Shown here piece after piece: positions 50,212-60,529 of a stretch of DNA of 64,000 bases. Source of the stretch: Lottia gigantea (lineage: Eukaryota > Mollusca > Gastropoda > Lottiidae); NCBI RefSeq assembly GCF_000327385.1, contig NW_008708739.1, forward strand, positions 1 through 64,000. Direction: 5' to 3'. Positions within the stretch are counted from its first letter, which is position 1. Each line of letters begins with the position of its first letter. The notes beneath the pieces were generated by a model. That model was not told where the DNA came from. It was given only the letters and a program-made list of their open reading frames with translations, and made no database searches. The position numbers and the translations under genes are program-made.

Positions 50212-50385
50212 AAAGGGATTGTAAATAGGTTTTGTAACTTTGTGACATAATAAAAGCTTTTGTTTTAGTGGAATTGTAAGAACCAGAGAAGTCTGGCTGA
50301 AAATTTGAATGACATAAATCTATGCTTTCAGTGTCCTCAGTACACAAAAATAAGCTACAAAACCTCTTTCCACTCCTCTTATTTG
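50212..50385. mobile_element. Fold-back MITE-like element, partial copy
   Basis: Shares 'aaagggattgtaaa', 'ttttagtggaattgtaagaa', 'gtctggctgaaaatttgaat' and 'ctttcagtgtcctcagtaca' with the element at 20806-21052. The end 'aaaacctctttccactc' corresponds to its right end. The left inner arm is diverged. Confidence 0.65.
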
Positions 50386-52408
50386 ATGTTCAAAAGATCA
50401 TTCCTCTGGTTACACTATTACTGATAATATGAGCTATTTATTGATGGGGATATTTTCAATAATACTGTATATATATCACAGAGTTATTATTGACAATTAA
50501 CAGTCTAGATCAAACAAACTATAGATAACACCTAGTATATCACAAGGTTAAACAATGACTTACTAGATAAGATTAGTACCAACTTTATGACCATACAAAA
50601 TACTATTATGATTAACATTTTCATAAGTTTCTCTTGACCTATGCTAGTCTGAGAAAGTCATAATCCTATCCCACTCCAGCAAATAATTTAAGCGGCTAGT
50701 CCTCTGGATGAGGTCAGAGAGAAACATACCGTAACATTTTTGTGTCAGTCAGCAAAGCTTTTTAAATTTGAAACCTCTCACCGATTTTATCCTAGGCCAA
50801 ATGCTTCTTTTGAGAATACAATTTTCTCCTCACTCAATCTTTTATACTTATTTAGCAATATCCCTACATTCTTAAACTTGAGTAGATTCAAGCTATGGAA
50901 CCAGACTTGACTATTCAACAATAGGAATAAAGAAATAACTTTCATCCTTGACAATGAACTGAAGACACAGGCTGTTTCTCAATGCTCTCTAATCCTGCTG
51001 CACTAACAAAATTACAAACATACAGCAAGATGTTGCCTGTTTTTAACTTCCTTATCAGGTGTAGAAAGTAGGTCATAAATTTTTGTCTTGGACAGCATGT
51101 TTTTAAATTTTTTATTTTCATAAACTGCAAGAGTTATAAATAAACTAAGTACAATGCAAGTCACAAAACGAAACACAAAATTACATATTGGCAAAACATT
51201 GATAGCAGCTAATGAACTTTTCAAATGAAGAAGTATATCTATCATAAGAGATTGTGTAACACTTAAGATCAATTAATGATATAATATTGCTAGGGAAATG
51301 TCTCTGCTACTTAACAAAATAATAGAAAATGCAAAACTAGAAAATTTTCTACCTGAAATTGTCACAGAATGATTGATATCCGTTTCCACTAAGGAATGAC
51401 AATGACAAGATAAATCCTTGACATAGAAAACAGGTATCATGTACGCTCATATCGTGTTCAATTTAAAACTAAGATATGACTAGCGGAGGTCAAATATGAA
51501 ATGTATAGAGGGTAGATCAACAATACAAAGATAATAATCCATAACACAAACAACGATTTTCTTAAACAAGTCCCTTTATCTTTATCATTCAACCCAGTTT
51601 TCACTGTCAGTGATACAAGTTTAAGGGGTGACATTGTAAAAAGGCAGTGAGAACTGAAATCATAGATGGGACAATTGACTGAGATCTCTTGTGTTACATA
51701 CTGAGCACATTCATGATCACTCAATATTAAGTCACAAAGAAGTTAAAAGAAAGTTAATGCCAATGTGCAAGCTAAATGTCTTTTACTGAGTTAAAATTAA
51801 ATGTTAAAGTAAATCAGATTATATTTTCAAAAAGTTACAAGTAGGCTACATGAAGGTTTTTTTCTTATATTGATGATAGCACAGCTCCCTGTTTAATATT
51901 AAATGCCTTTTAGTTATTCAATAAAATTCGCAAGCAAATGGTTATCATGCAGTTATAGGATCCTTGATAATAATTGAGGAAATAATATAATTATAATACG
52001 TAATTAAGAGAACTTAAAACTTAACTTAAAATCTAAAATCTACTGTAGGAGCTATGAGAATTTAAAATACCGGTAAATATAAAAATCATAAAAATTATGA
52101 AATTGAAGAACGGTGCTTCATATTTTCTGAACTGCCATTACAATTTACTGTGTCAATTATTTAGCAGAATATTTCTGTATTACCATTACCTTGTCCTGTT
52201 TGAAAGTGTAAAGATATTCTAAATGGCATTTGTAATTGAAAGTGAAACGAAGAATTTCAATTATGGTAATTATGCAACATTAATCATACAAATCCAAATC
52301 TATAATTAAGGCACACTAAGACTAAAGTAAAAAAAAAGAGGCATAAACTTAAAATACTACAGTACACATTTAAAACACGTAGGCTCTTATTATTCAGTTT
52401 GTACTCAC
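50386..52408. other. Inferred transporter 5' UTR intron, remainder
   Basis: AT-rich with a SINE fragment at about 51590-51740. No supported coding exon. Confidence 0.45.
51590..51740 (+). repeat. SINE fragment (diverged)
   Basis: Contains 'tcagtgatacaagtttaagg', 'gatgggacaattgactgaga' and 'tctcttgtgttacatactga', diverged from the block 'gatgggacaataaactgagg' and 'ccctgtgtgct' at 47.2 kb. The 3' tail is lost. Confidence 0.6.
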
Positions 52409-52510
52409 ATTAAACGGTAAGGAATGGACTGGAGACAGTTGAGGGAGCAGATCTCGATAATCACACCATAAAAAAACAGTCGTTAACGTAAAGAGCTATC
52501 TTTGTTTACA
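52409..52510 (-). other. Candidate 5' UTR exon of the transporter gene
   Basis: Minus strand ends at a strong donor 'taccgtttaat|gtgagtac'. The upstream sequence has little coding potential and contains a T7 run. Its position and strand suit a non-coding first exon spliced to 48268. No transcript evidence. Confidence 0.3.
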
Positions 52511-53346
52511 TTTAGTTCTTTCAAAAGTTTCATCAGCTTAATGAATTTTTAATGTGAAACGAAAAGATCAATAATTTTATTCAAATCCATTAAGGTTGAA
52601 AGGTGTAAAATATTTCAGTTACCTAGATACTTTTATGATATTTTTTACAAATTATGTCTTGGAAGAGACAAATTTAGAAGATTTATTTTCGAGGAATGGG
52701 TAACTCAATGATCCATGTCTTCATTTTACATCTACATTTGTTTAAATAGAGTTATTCCCCTTTGACCATTCAACTTTATTTTTGTTCAGATCACCTGAAA
52801 TAAATAATTTCAACTGAGGTAAATGTAGACATAAGGAATCGTAGAAGCATAATAGTTGTGGTTTTTTTATTTCCACTTCTTTTTATCCATAAAATAAGAT
52901 AGGATATCTACATAACTGCAGTTACTTTAGTGTCTTGGATATTCATCCTCCATTCTTTGCTGCAGGTTGGCTTTATTTTGGTTTGGAAACGGCCAGCCCT
53001 GCACTTCTCAAAATAGTTCTGCAACATTAGAGCAAAGCATACATCGCTGTTCAGAGTCAGTATGTAAATTGAAATGCAGATGCAAATAAAAACCACTGAA
53101 TTAGATCCTTATTCCACAACACAGACCCAAAACAATTGTTTTCTTAAAATACATGTATGTCTCTTTAAGTTGTGACATTATCCTTGATCATTGCCTGATT
53201 AAAAAGACTGTTTCTCTGACTTTCGCCTAATAGGCGACATTGAATACAATGGCTTGTGCTTGCCATTATTAAAGCTAATAAATCAAAATTAAAGTGTCTA
53301 ACTGTATTTCAGGCATAAAAGGAAGAAAAAGTTCACATTGGTAAAG

Positions 53347-53370
53347 ATGATCCTGCATGAGTTTACATAA
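53347..53370 (+). promoter_or_regulatory. Upstream ORF overlapping the zinc-finger start codon
   Basis: ATG ATC CTG CAT GAG TTT ACA TAA: a seven-codon reading frame whose stop shares one base with the main ATG (TAATG at 53368-53372). A second upstream ATG at 53357 opens another frame that overlaps the main start. Such uORFs usually lower translation or require reinitiation. Confidence 0.55.
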
Positions 53371-54530
53371 TGAATCCTGCCATCCCTTATCAACTTGGTA
53401 GCCACAGTTTACCAGTGGGATTTCCTGTGCCTTTTTCATTCCCTGCTGTCATCTCCACTCATCAAGTCAGCAATATGGAAACTATGGTTGGAAAGGTTCC
53501 AAGTCATACATCTGGTTCCTTGATATCTGAAAATCATTCTAAAGGTGTAAATCTTGGTGGTAAACGTAAAGGACACACGTGTGAAGTTTGTGGAAAGAAT
53601 TTCAGACAGAAACCAGTTTTAAAAACTCATATGAAAATTCATGCCGATACCAAAGAACATTATTGTCCTGAGTGTGGACGAGGTTTTACTTATAAAGCAA
53701 ACATGGATGTGCACATGCGTGTGCATTCAGGAGAGAAACCTCACGAATGTTGTCATTGTGGAAAGAGATTCAGCCAATCAAATTCTTTAAAATATCATCT
53801 ATCGACACATACTGGATATAAACCTTTTATTTGCCCAGTTTGTAATAAGACGTTTGTTACGAAAGGTAATCTACGTGATCACATGATCACCCATTCCTCG
53901 GACAAACCATTTAAATGTGATGTTTGTGGGCATGATTTCGCTCGTAAAGTTTCTCTTAATACTCATTATAGATCTCATTTTAGCCCTCAATCAGTGAAGT
54001 GTAGATATTGTAAAGAGACGTTTCTGAGTAATTCTGCTTTAGCGTATCATAATGAAAACTATTGTGGTCCTCATTCTAAAGACTTTCTACAACACCAAGC
54101 TGTTAATAGCAGTAATAGCAGTGTAGAGAGTGAGGACAAAACAGAGGAAGATTTTGATTTACTGATGGAAAATGGTTTATTTGATAAAGAACAAACTTCT
54201 AAACACTTTCAAACTAAATATTATACATGTTCTTCATGTGCCAAATCATTCAAATCCAAATCTGTATATTTAACTCATAGAGAAGTGTGCTCCAATACAA
54301 AGAACACCGAACAATATGACTGTCCACATTGTCACATGATATTCACTGATGTGACTAGTTTAAATCACCACAAATCTCTACACCTAACTTCTAACCAACT
54401 GACCATAGATAAAAATAGCACCACCGTGAAAACTGGTTTAAAATGTTCAGTGTGTAACTTGTTGTTTTTGGATAAAGATCAACTTTTAGAGCATTATCAG
54501 CAGCATTTCAATTCTATGGTTAGAAAATAA
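53370..54530 (+). CDS. C2H2 zinc-finger protein, nine fingers
   Basis: The 386-codon coding region lies in one exon. The first 65 residues are unstructured and Ser/Pro/Val-rich. Fingers 1-5 form a tandem block (about 71-91, 99-119, 127-147, 155-175, 183-203) with TGEKP-like linkers (HSGEKPH, HTGYKPF, HSSDKPF). Finger 6 (211-232) and finger 7 (287-307) are of the C2HC kind, ending in Cys instead of the last His. An acidic spacer (about 240-285, with SEDKTEED) separates them. Fingers 8 (318-338) and 9 (359-379) follow. The product is probably a nuclear DNA-binding transcription regulator; no KRAB, ZAD or SCAN domain is present and no orthologue is recognised. The ATG at 53370 follows an acceptor at 53312 (tatttcag|gcat), so a 5' UTR exon lies upstream. 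The stop codon is the first unit of a 29-bp repeat. Confidence 0.9.
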   Translation: MNPAIPYQLGSHSLPVGFPVPFSFPAVISTHQVSNMETMVGKVPSHTSGSLISENHSKGVNLGGKRKGHTCEVCGKNFRQKPVLKTHMKIHADTKEHYCPECGRGFTYKANMDVHMRVHSGEKPHECCHCGKRFSQSNSLKYHLSTHTGYKPFICPVCNKTFVTKGNLRDHMITHSSDKPFKCDVCGHDFARKVSLNTHYRSHFSPQSVKCRYCKETFLSNSALAYHNENYCGPHSKDFLQHQAVNSSNSSVESEDKTEEDFDLLMENGLFDKEQTSKHFQTKYYTCSSCAKSFKSKSVYLTHREVCSNTKNTEQYDCPHCHMIFTDVTSLNHHKSLHLTSNQLTIDKNSTTVKTGLKCSVCNLLFLDKDQLLEHYQQHFNSMVRK

Positions 54531-54707
54531 CAAATAAAATCTTAGATTTGAGAAAATAACAAATAAAATCTTAGATTTGAGAAAATAACAAATAAAATCT
54601 TAGATTTGAGAAAATAACAAATAAAATCTTAGATTTGAGAAAATAACAAATAAAATCTTAGATTTGAGAAAATAACAAATAAAATCTTGAATTTGAGAAA
54701 ATAAAAC
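54522..54707 (+). repeat. 29-bp minisatellite containing stop codon and poly(A) signals
   Basis: Six full copies and a partial seventh of 'agaaaataacaaataaaatc' + 'ttagatttg', starting at 54522 inside the last codons of the zinc-finger gene. Each full unit contains TAA and AATAAA (first signal 54533-54538). The gene therefore ends in an array of at least six poly(A) signals. Confidence 0.95.
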
Positions 54708-56262
54708 CGGGGATTTTAGAAGAGTAACTTTACTACTGTATAAGCTTTGGCAGTTAATGGTATTTCTGTGCTTGAGCTTTCAATATCCATGACTACATCT
54801 AACAAGATAAACAGGAAAAAATCTTGGGATTTTAGAAAAGATGAATATTAGCTTTCGCACCCTTGAGCTTTGAATATCAATGGTTATTACTAACAAGAAA
54901 GATTTCAGAAGAATTTGTGAATTTAGAAATAGTTGAATCAAAATGATATTTATGCACCAAAGTATGCAAATTGGTTCATCAAAACAGCAGCTATAGCACA
55001 AATTGTCAGTCTAATTAAAGCGGCTAAATAAAATTTGAAAGTTAATTAAAAACTGAAGGAAAATTTGGTCTAATTTTAAGTAAACTGACAAAATGTAATT
55101 GTAAAAGGCAATTGAGATCAATATATATCAAATAATATTGACGTAATCCTATAATCCTTCTAAGACATTTCTTAATATTGGCTATATTTTGACTTTATAT
55201 TTTGAAGCATGGTAATAAAAATTTTAGTAGGGGTATACAACACCCAAATTTTGTCTCCTATTCCTACTTATTCTACCTGGAAATTTAGTAAACTGTTTGT
55301 ATTCTAGGATGGATATATATTTAGCTTCATGTTTATTAATTGTTTTGAGAAATTTGTTAGGTTAGTTTTGTTCATTTTGTTAATGTTAATAAGTTCGTCG
55401 GTCGTTTTTCAGAGCATGCACTTGAAAGGAAAATGAATCTGATTGGATGATAACGGTCTGTTTTGCAGACAATAAAACTATCAAAGACAAGTATCAACAA
55501 GTATCCTACAAATCCTGTTGGGGACGCAGAAGCACAGGCACACCTCCTGATTTTACTCAAGGCTCTAATGGACGACAAAAATCTCAGACCAAAACTGCAT
55601 TTTTCTATGATTTAACAAATATACAAAATGAAATTATTATTTTATTTTATTATGTTGAGCTGTGAATCAAAAATGTAAAAAAGTGCGACCAATTGCTAAT
55701 GAAATTGTTCAGTGTGAATTGAAGGTTGTGTGTTGCCTTAGTTAATGGTTGGTTATATTTTATGTTAATAAGAGAAATTACTGGTATAGAGTTAGCACTC
55801 TCATAATAGAAAGCATCTAGCCTACATTATTATATAATTGATTTGAAATTATTGTTATTTATTGAGCGTGTATTTATACTCAAAGTAAATTTGTAAAACC
55901 GATATTTAAGTTTTTTTTCTGCATATTTCACACATATGTTTTCCACCATTACAAGTCCTAAGGAAGGTATTGTCAGGAACATTGTCTTGGAATTATCCAC
56001 ATTTCTTTCTTAAATAACAATTAACATCTGAAAAAAGATAGTTACTTCCCTTTAATCCCTAGGGGTGATATAGATGTTGGTGAAAAAAAATTAAAAGCCA
56101 TCCCAGGAATGATTCTGGAAAACACTGGCATCAGAATTTTTCCAACTTTGACACATGCCACTTAATCGACTAACACAAAAACCACTACAATCCATGGCCC
56201 GTTACTGGTATAATAATAGCATATGTTAGCTCAAAGTGAACAAACGTTTGCCGCAATACGTT
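54708..56262. other. Downstream region of the zinc-finger gene
   Basis: A diverged duplication of about 95 bp (near 54770 and 54860, 'cttgagctttcaatatccat'-like) is the only structure. A less AT-rich patch at 55380-55620 has open frames on both strands but no recognisable protein or splice pattern. Confidence 0.5.
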
Positions 56263-56405
56263 GTTGAGAGGAGCGTTGAGGAAGTTGACAAACACAGGCC
56301 CTGAGTGGAGCGTTGAGGAAAAGTTGACAAACACAGGCCCTGAGAGGAGCGTTGAGGAAAAGGTTGACAGGAGCGTTGAAGAAAAGTTGACAAACACAGG
56401 TCCTT
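56263..56405. repeat. 37-bp tandem repeat, about 4 copies
   Basis: The unit is 'gagcgttgaggaaaagttga' then 'caaacacaggccctga', at 56271, 56308 and 56346, with a shortened copy in the third. Both strands are open across the array, which produces spurious reading frames. Confidence 0.9.
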
Positions 56406-57289
56406 TGTGTGACAAACGAAGTGCTTTTTCATATTTTCATTGGTATAACAACCCAATTCCAAATATCTATCCAGATAGTTTTGCACATTATAATAATATT
56501 AAGTTGAAGATATGCAAAGTAAAGTTCTCTATTGCTTCCAACTTTTTGATTGATATTTATGAAAAGATTACGGTTAGAAAGATATCTTTTCATTTATAGT
56601 TAAGGGCTGAATATTATGTGGGCATGAGGCAAAAAAAAAACACCCCTAATTTTACAAATGAGTTCCTACATTATACAAACAAAACAGACATCATCAGTAT
56701 CATTGATAGAAAGTATGCATGTGTGGAAGAGTTCAATAGAGGTTTAGGGGTATCAATGAATGAATAACAGGGCTGACTATATCAACACTTGGCAGCTTGT
56801 GAAAAGAGGACATGCTTCTGTTATACAAGGATGAAGGCCGTCCGAAGCACCCACAGATTCATGTACCACTTTTCTACCCATTTTCGTAACCATGGTGGGT
56901 AATCTTTGAATATATTCTACTATCATGGTGCCGTTATCCTGTAAATTAAAATAGAAACCCTTTACCCCTTGTTTGGCAATCTGGCTACGGCCCTACTATT
57001 GTCATGCTGCGGCAATAGGGTGACAACATTCGTAATTAGGCGTACAAGACACTCCTCTAATGAAACATGAACTAAATAACGCATTATGAATTACTGTATA
57101 TAAGAGAGAAATATTTTATTCAATGGTGACTCACTGTACAATAATGGATATAAATGGTGGCACATGGGCTCCGAGACCTATCTACAATATCTATTTAACG
57201 ATCGTATCATTATTAAATGCAGGTCTATGATAATTATGTAGGTATGTTTTAGCGATATTCTATACATTTATACAATAAATCTAGGGCGT

Positions 57290-58135
57290 TGTATCTTTGT
57301 GATGATAAAACCATACTGAATCGATGAAAACCACTGTCATTAGGTACAGTGATGTTTCTATGAAGTGTTAGGTGAAGGGGCCAAGTAGTGGCCACAAAAT
57401 TGTCGTGACCTCCCTCCCACCGCCCCTCATCCACTCCGTGTAGAAACCTCACCTACTTGATACTTGGTTTCCAATATACATAAGGCTTGCAACTCTATGT
57501 TTGTGATTTACCGATTATCAGATTCTTCCAAGATCTTGTTTTATTGCAATGACGACACCCCACAAAATCGATGACAACCATGACAGCGATACGTGGTTTC
57601 TAATTTACAAATCTTGCCGCCCTAATATAATATACATCTACCCGTTGTATACTTATATATACTGTATTATCATTCACTGTAACCATTTACTTTACTCATA
57701 TGCCTATGAGATAATTAATCTCCAATGCTTGGACTTCGTAATTTGGTGATACTTGGGTTCCCTATGTATAAATCTCTATTTTTGTGATCTAATAAACTGA
57801 CCATTTTTTCCCTATTATATGCCGATTTGTATTAAAACTGGGGTTTATTTCTATAACGACAACAGCCCACAAAATCGATGAAAACCATTGTCGTTTTGGT
57901 GATTCTAGATTTCCTATATACCATCCATGCAGGCCTATACCGTGAAGGTTAAGCTAACGCTAAGATTCATCTTTACGGAAATTGCCGAAGAAATGCCCGT
58001 AATTTACCGATTAGCAGATAATTCTTGGGCGTTATATAAAATTTCTGGATTGACGACAACCCACAAAATCGATGGCAACCATTGTCATTTGGTGATACTT
58101 GATTTCCGATACCATTCAGATTGGCATCAAATGTG
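57290..58135. repeat. Degenerate long-period repeat 'cccacaaaatcgatga'
   Basis: Four diverged copies at about 57305, 57552, 57866 and 58056 share 'cacaaaatcgatgacaacca', 'tgtcatttggtgatacttg' and 'ttaccgattagcagat', spaced about 190-310 bp. A partial copy of interspersed repeat C ('gatgtttctatgaagtgtta', 'gtggccacaaaatt') sits inside at 57352-57425. Confidence 0.65.
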
Positions 58136-58389
58136 TTGCATCCAACACTACCATAGGATATATCAGAATTAGTAGGTTCCAATCAATAGAAATTAACCAG
58201 TCGATAAGCAATTAGGTGGTCTTATTTCATAGATCAATAAAAGCTACGTTTAAACTAGTCAATATGATGGTGACGAGGAACAGGTGCTCGCTACTAATTA
58301 AGCTATGGGATAATAACACTATCTATCACCGGAAAAATACGTTATGTAGTTAATAAGCCGATTGCAATGTATAGTTAATTATATCAAAT

Positions 58390-59310
58390 AACATGATGTG
58401 TTTTTGTGAAATTAGGTTTCAGCCAACTGATATCGCAGACTAGGTAGCTGTTGGTAGATTACAGTTAACGTTTGCTATCAGTTATAGCTGGTATCGCAGA
58501 CTTGCTAGTTGTTGGTAGGTAATGTGCAAGTTTACATCCGCTTCCATAAGATGTTGATATCGCAGACTAGGTATATTTAATTGTTAGATGACAACTCAAC
58601 GTCTGCTTTGGTTCCAGGCAACTGATATCATAGTTGTTGGTAGATGACAGTTTAACGTCCTATTCAAACAGAAACTGACATCACAGCCTACGTAGTTGTT
58701 GGTAGTCGTGCATGGTAGTAGGATCTGATATCACAGACTATGTAGTTGTTGGTAGTCGTGCATGGTAGTAAGATCTGATATCACAGACTATGTAGTTGTT
58801 GGTAGTCGTGCATGGTAGTAGGATCTGATATCACAGACTACGTAGTTGTTGGTAGTCGTGCATGGTAGTAGGATCTGATATCACAGACTATGTAGTTGTG
58901 GGTAGTCGTGCATGGTAGTAGGATCTGATATCACAGACTATGTAGTTGTTGGTAGTCGTGCATCGTAGTAGGATCTGATATCACAGACTACGTAGTTGTT
59001 GGTAGTCGTGCATGGTAATAGGATCTGATATCACAGACTCTGTAGTTGTTGGTAGATGGCAGGTTAGTTAAAGTCCGCTTCTTGCTAACTGATATCATAG
59101 ACTTAGATGGTAGATGACAAATTGACGTCCGCTTCCGGATAACTGTTTTCGAGTTGGTAGATGACAAGTAAACATCCGCTTCTAGCTAACTGATATTGCG
59201 TTGGAGGTGACAAGTAAATTTGCGCTTCCAACTAACTGATATCACAGACCAGGTAGTTGTTGATAGATGACAAGTTAACGTACACTTCCAGCTAACTGAT
59301 ATCGTAGACT
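58390..59310. repeat. Composite tandem array, 50-bp core with diverged flanks
   Basis: The core at about 58685-59045 has seven copies of a 50-bp unit ('tgtagttgttggtagtcgtg', 'catggtagtaggatctgata', 'tcacagacta'). Both flanks hold older units of about 60-70 bp with 'ctgatatcgcagactaggta', 'gttgttggtagatgacaagt' and 'taacgtccgcttccagctaa'. Related single units occur at about 59715-59800, 59985-60040 and 34840-34900. Confidence 0.92.
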
Positions 59311-59395
59311 AGAAGCGATTGCAAAGGGAGAGTTTCTAGATAGACCAATTACAAACAGTTGTACCTAACGGCCTATAAATATACAGCATGACAAT

Positions 59396-59587
59396 CAAAT
59401 TATACAAATTGCCGCCTACAATTCTACAGCTAAATATGCCTATGTCAAACGCTTTCATAAAGAACTCCAGGATGAATTCCCTAACATCTATACTAAACGT
59501 TTGGTGACTGCTTACAAAAGGAATAAAAATCTGAGTAATGTTCTTGCCCATGGTAGATTAGATCCCCTTTCATTAACTCCTTTTTGA
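59396..59587 (+). mobile_element. Retroelement reverse-transcriptase C-terminal remnant
   Basis: A 63-codon open stretch without an ATG, ending in TGA. It includes 'KRFHKELQDEFPNIYTKR' and LVTAYKRNKNLSNVLAHGRL. That arrangement (a '...FP......R...A.RR.KNL.D.L' block at the end of the RT thumb) is characteristic of the reverse transcriptases of Penelope-like and related elements, just before the GIY-YIG region. No endonuclease or upstream RT part is seen. It is a short old fragment inside the 58-60 kb repeat zone. The family assignment rests on a recalled motif only. Confidence 0.5.
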
Positions 59588-59639
59588 ATTATTTTTTTAT
59601 CTTGTAAATCTCTCCAGAAGTAGGCAACTTCTTATCAAA

Positions 59640-59880
59640 TTGATGTATTCTAAAGCTGAAGTCCTTGTGACCTAGACCAGTGCTTCTATAAGAGAGTATC
59701 TCTTATAAAACCTTATACTAGATAGTTGTCTGTAGATGTCAAGTTAATGTCTGCTTCCAGCTAATACTGATATCACAAACTAGGTAGTTGTTGGTAGTCG
59801 TGGAAGTGTATGGTGTTATAAGAGATACTCACCTATGGAATCACTGGCGTAGGTCACAAGTGGGGGCTAAGGATTTCAGT
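59640..59880. repeat. Diverged repeat with 'agcactggcctaggtcacaa' motif
   Basis: 'gtgacctagaccagtgcttc' and 'tataagagagtatctctta' (near 59670), and 'ttataagagatactcaccta' with 'cactggcgtaggtcacaagt' (near 59820), are inverted relatives of each other and of 63715-63860. Small dispersed element of unknown class. Confidence 0.45.
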
Positions 59881-60529
59881 ATTAGCATACACCAATTTGA
59901 TAGTATGATTTGGATGGTATTGGTAGGCTACTGTAGTACTGTTGGTGTGGTAGTTGAGTAGGGCAACAGTAAGTTTGTTGGTTGGTTAACGTCCGTTTCC
60001 AGTTTTTTTTAAGTCGTGGTAGTTGGTAGAAGGATCTGAATACATTGTATTGTTTCAGATATATCATCATATCGGATGACAACACAGCTGTGTTGAATTT
60101 TGCTTATCTTATATTAATACATTTTATGTTAATAGAATGGTTGATTTAGTCCATGCATTTGAATGACATTGCTCTAATCAATACAATGCTAAATGCTATG
60201 TATCTGTCAATAAATGTTAGTTTATATAAAGCAGTACAAGCAGGTCATCGTAATAGAGGAGGCGGCTTAATATTTAATACTTGATGAGAGAGTTCATATT
60301 GAAGGAGGTAAGGGGATACGGCCAATTAAACCAAGGCTTTGTATCAGTAGGGCGGGTACTCCTGGGTACCACTATTAAGCTACTGGTCCAATTATTTGGC
60401 ACAAGTTCGGTTTCTAAAGCGAGTGGTCCCCTATCTACAGCGTGAGAATGAAACCGAGATTGATATTGATAATGATTTTATTTGATTGCAGAATAATATA
60501 GTCCTATTACTATATATCTATTCATCTAT

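Noticed and set aside
55372-55665. Possible exon in a less AT-rich patch
   Set aside because: Frames are open on both strands, with no recognised similarity and no convincing acceptor/donor pair.
56185-56599. Open frames of 76-112 codons over the 37-bp array
   Set aside because: Both strands are open because the repeat unit lacks stops; the proteins are only translated repeat.
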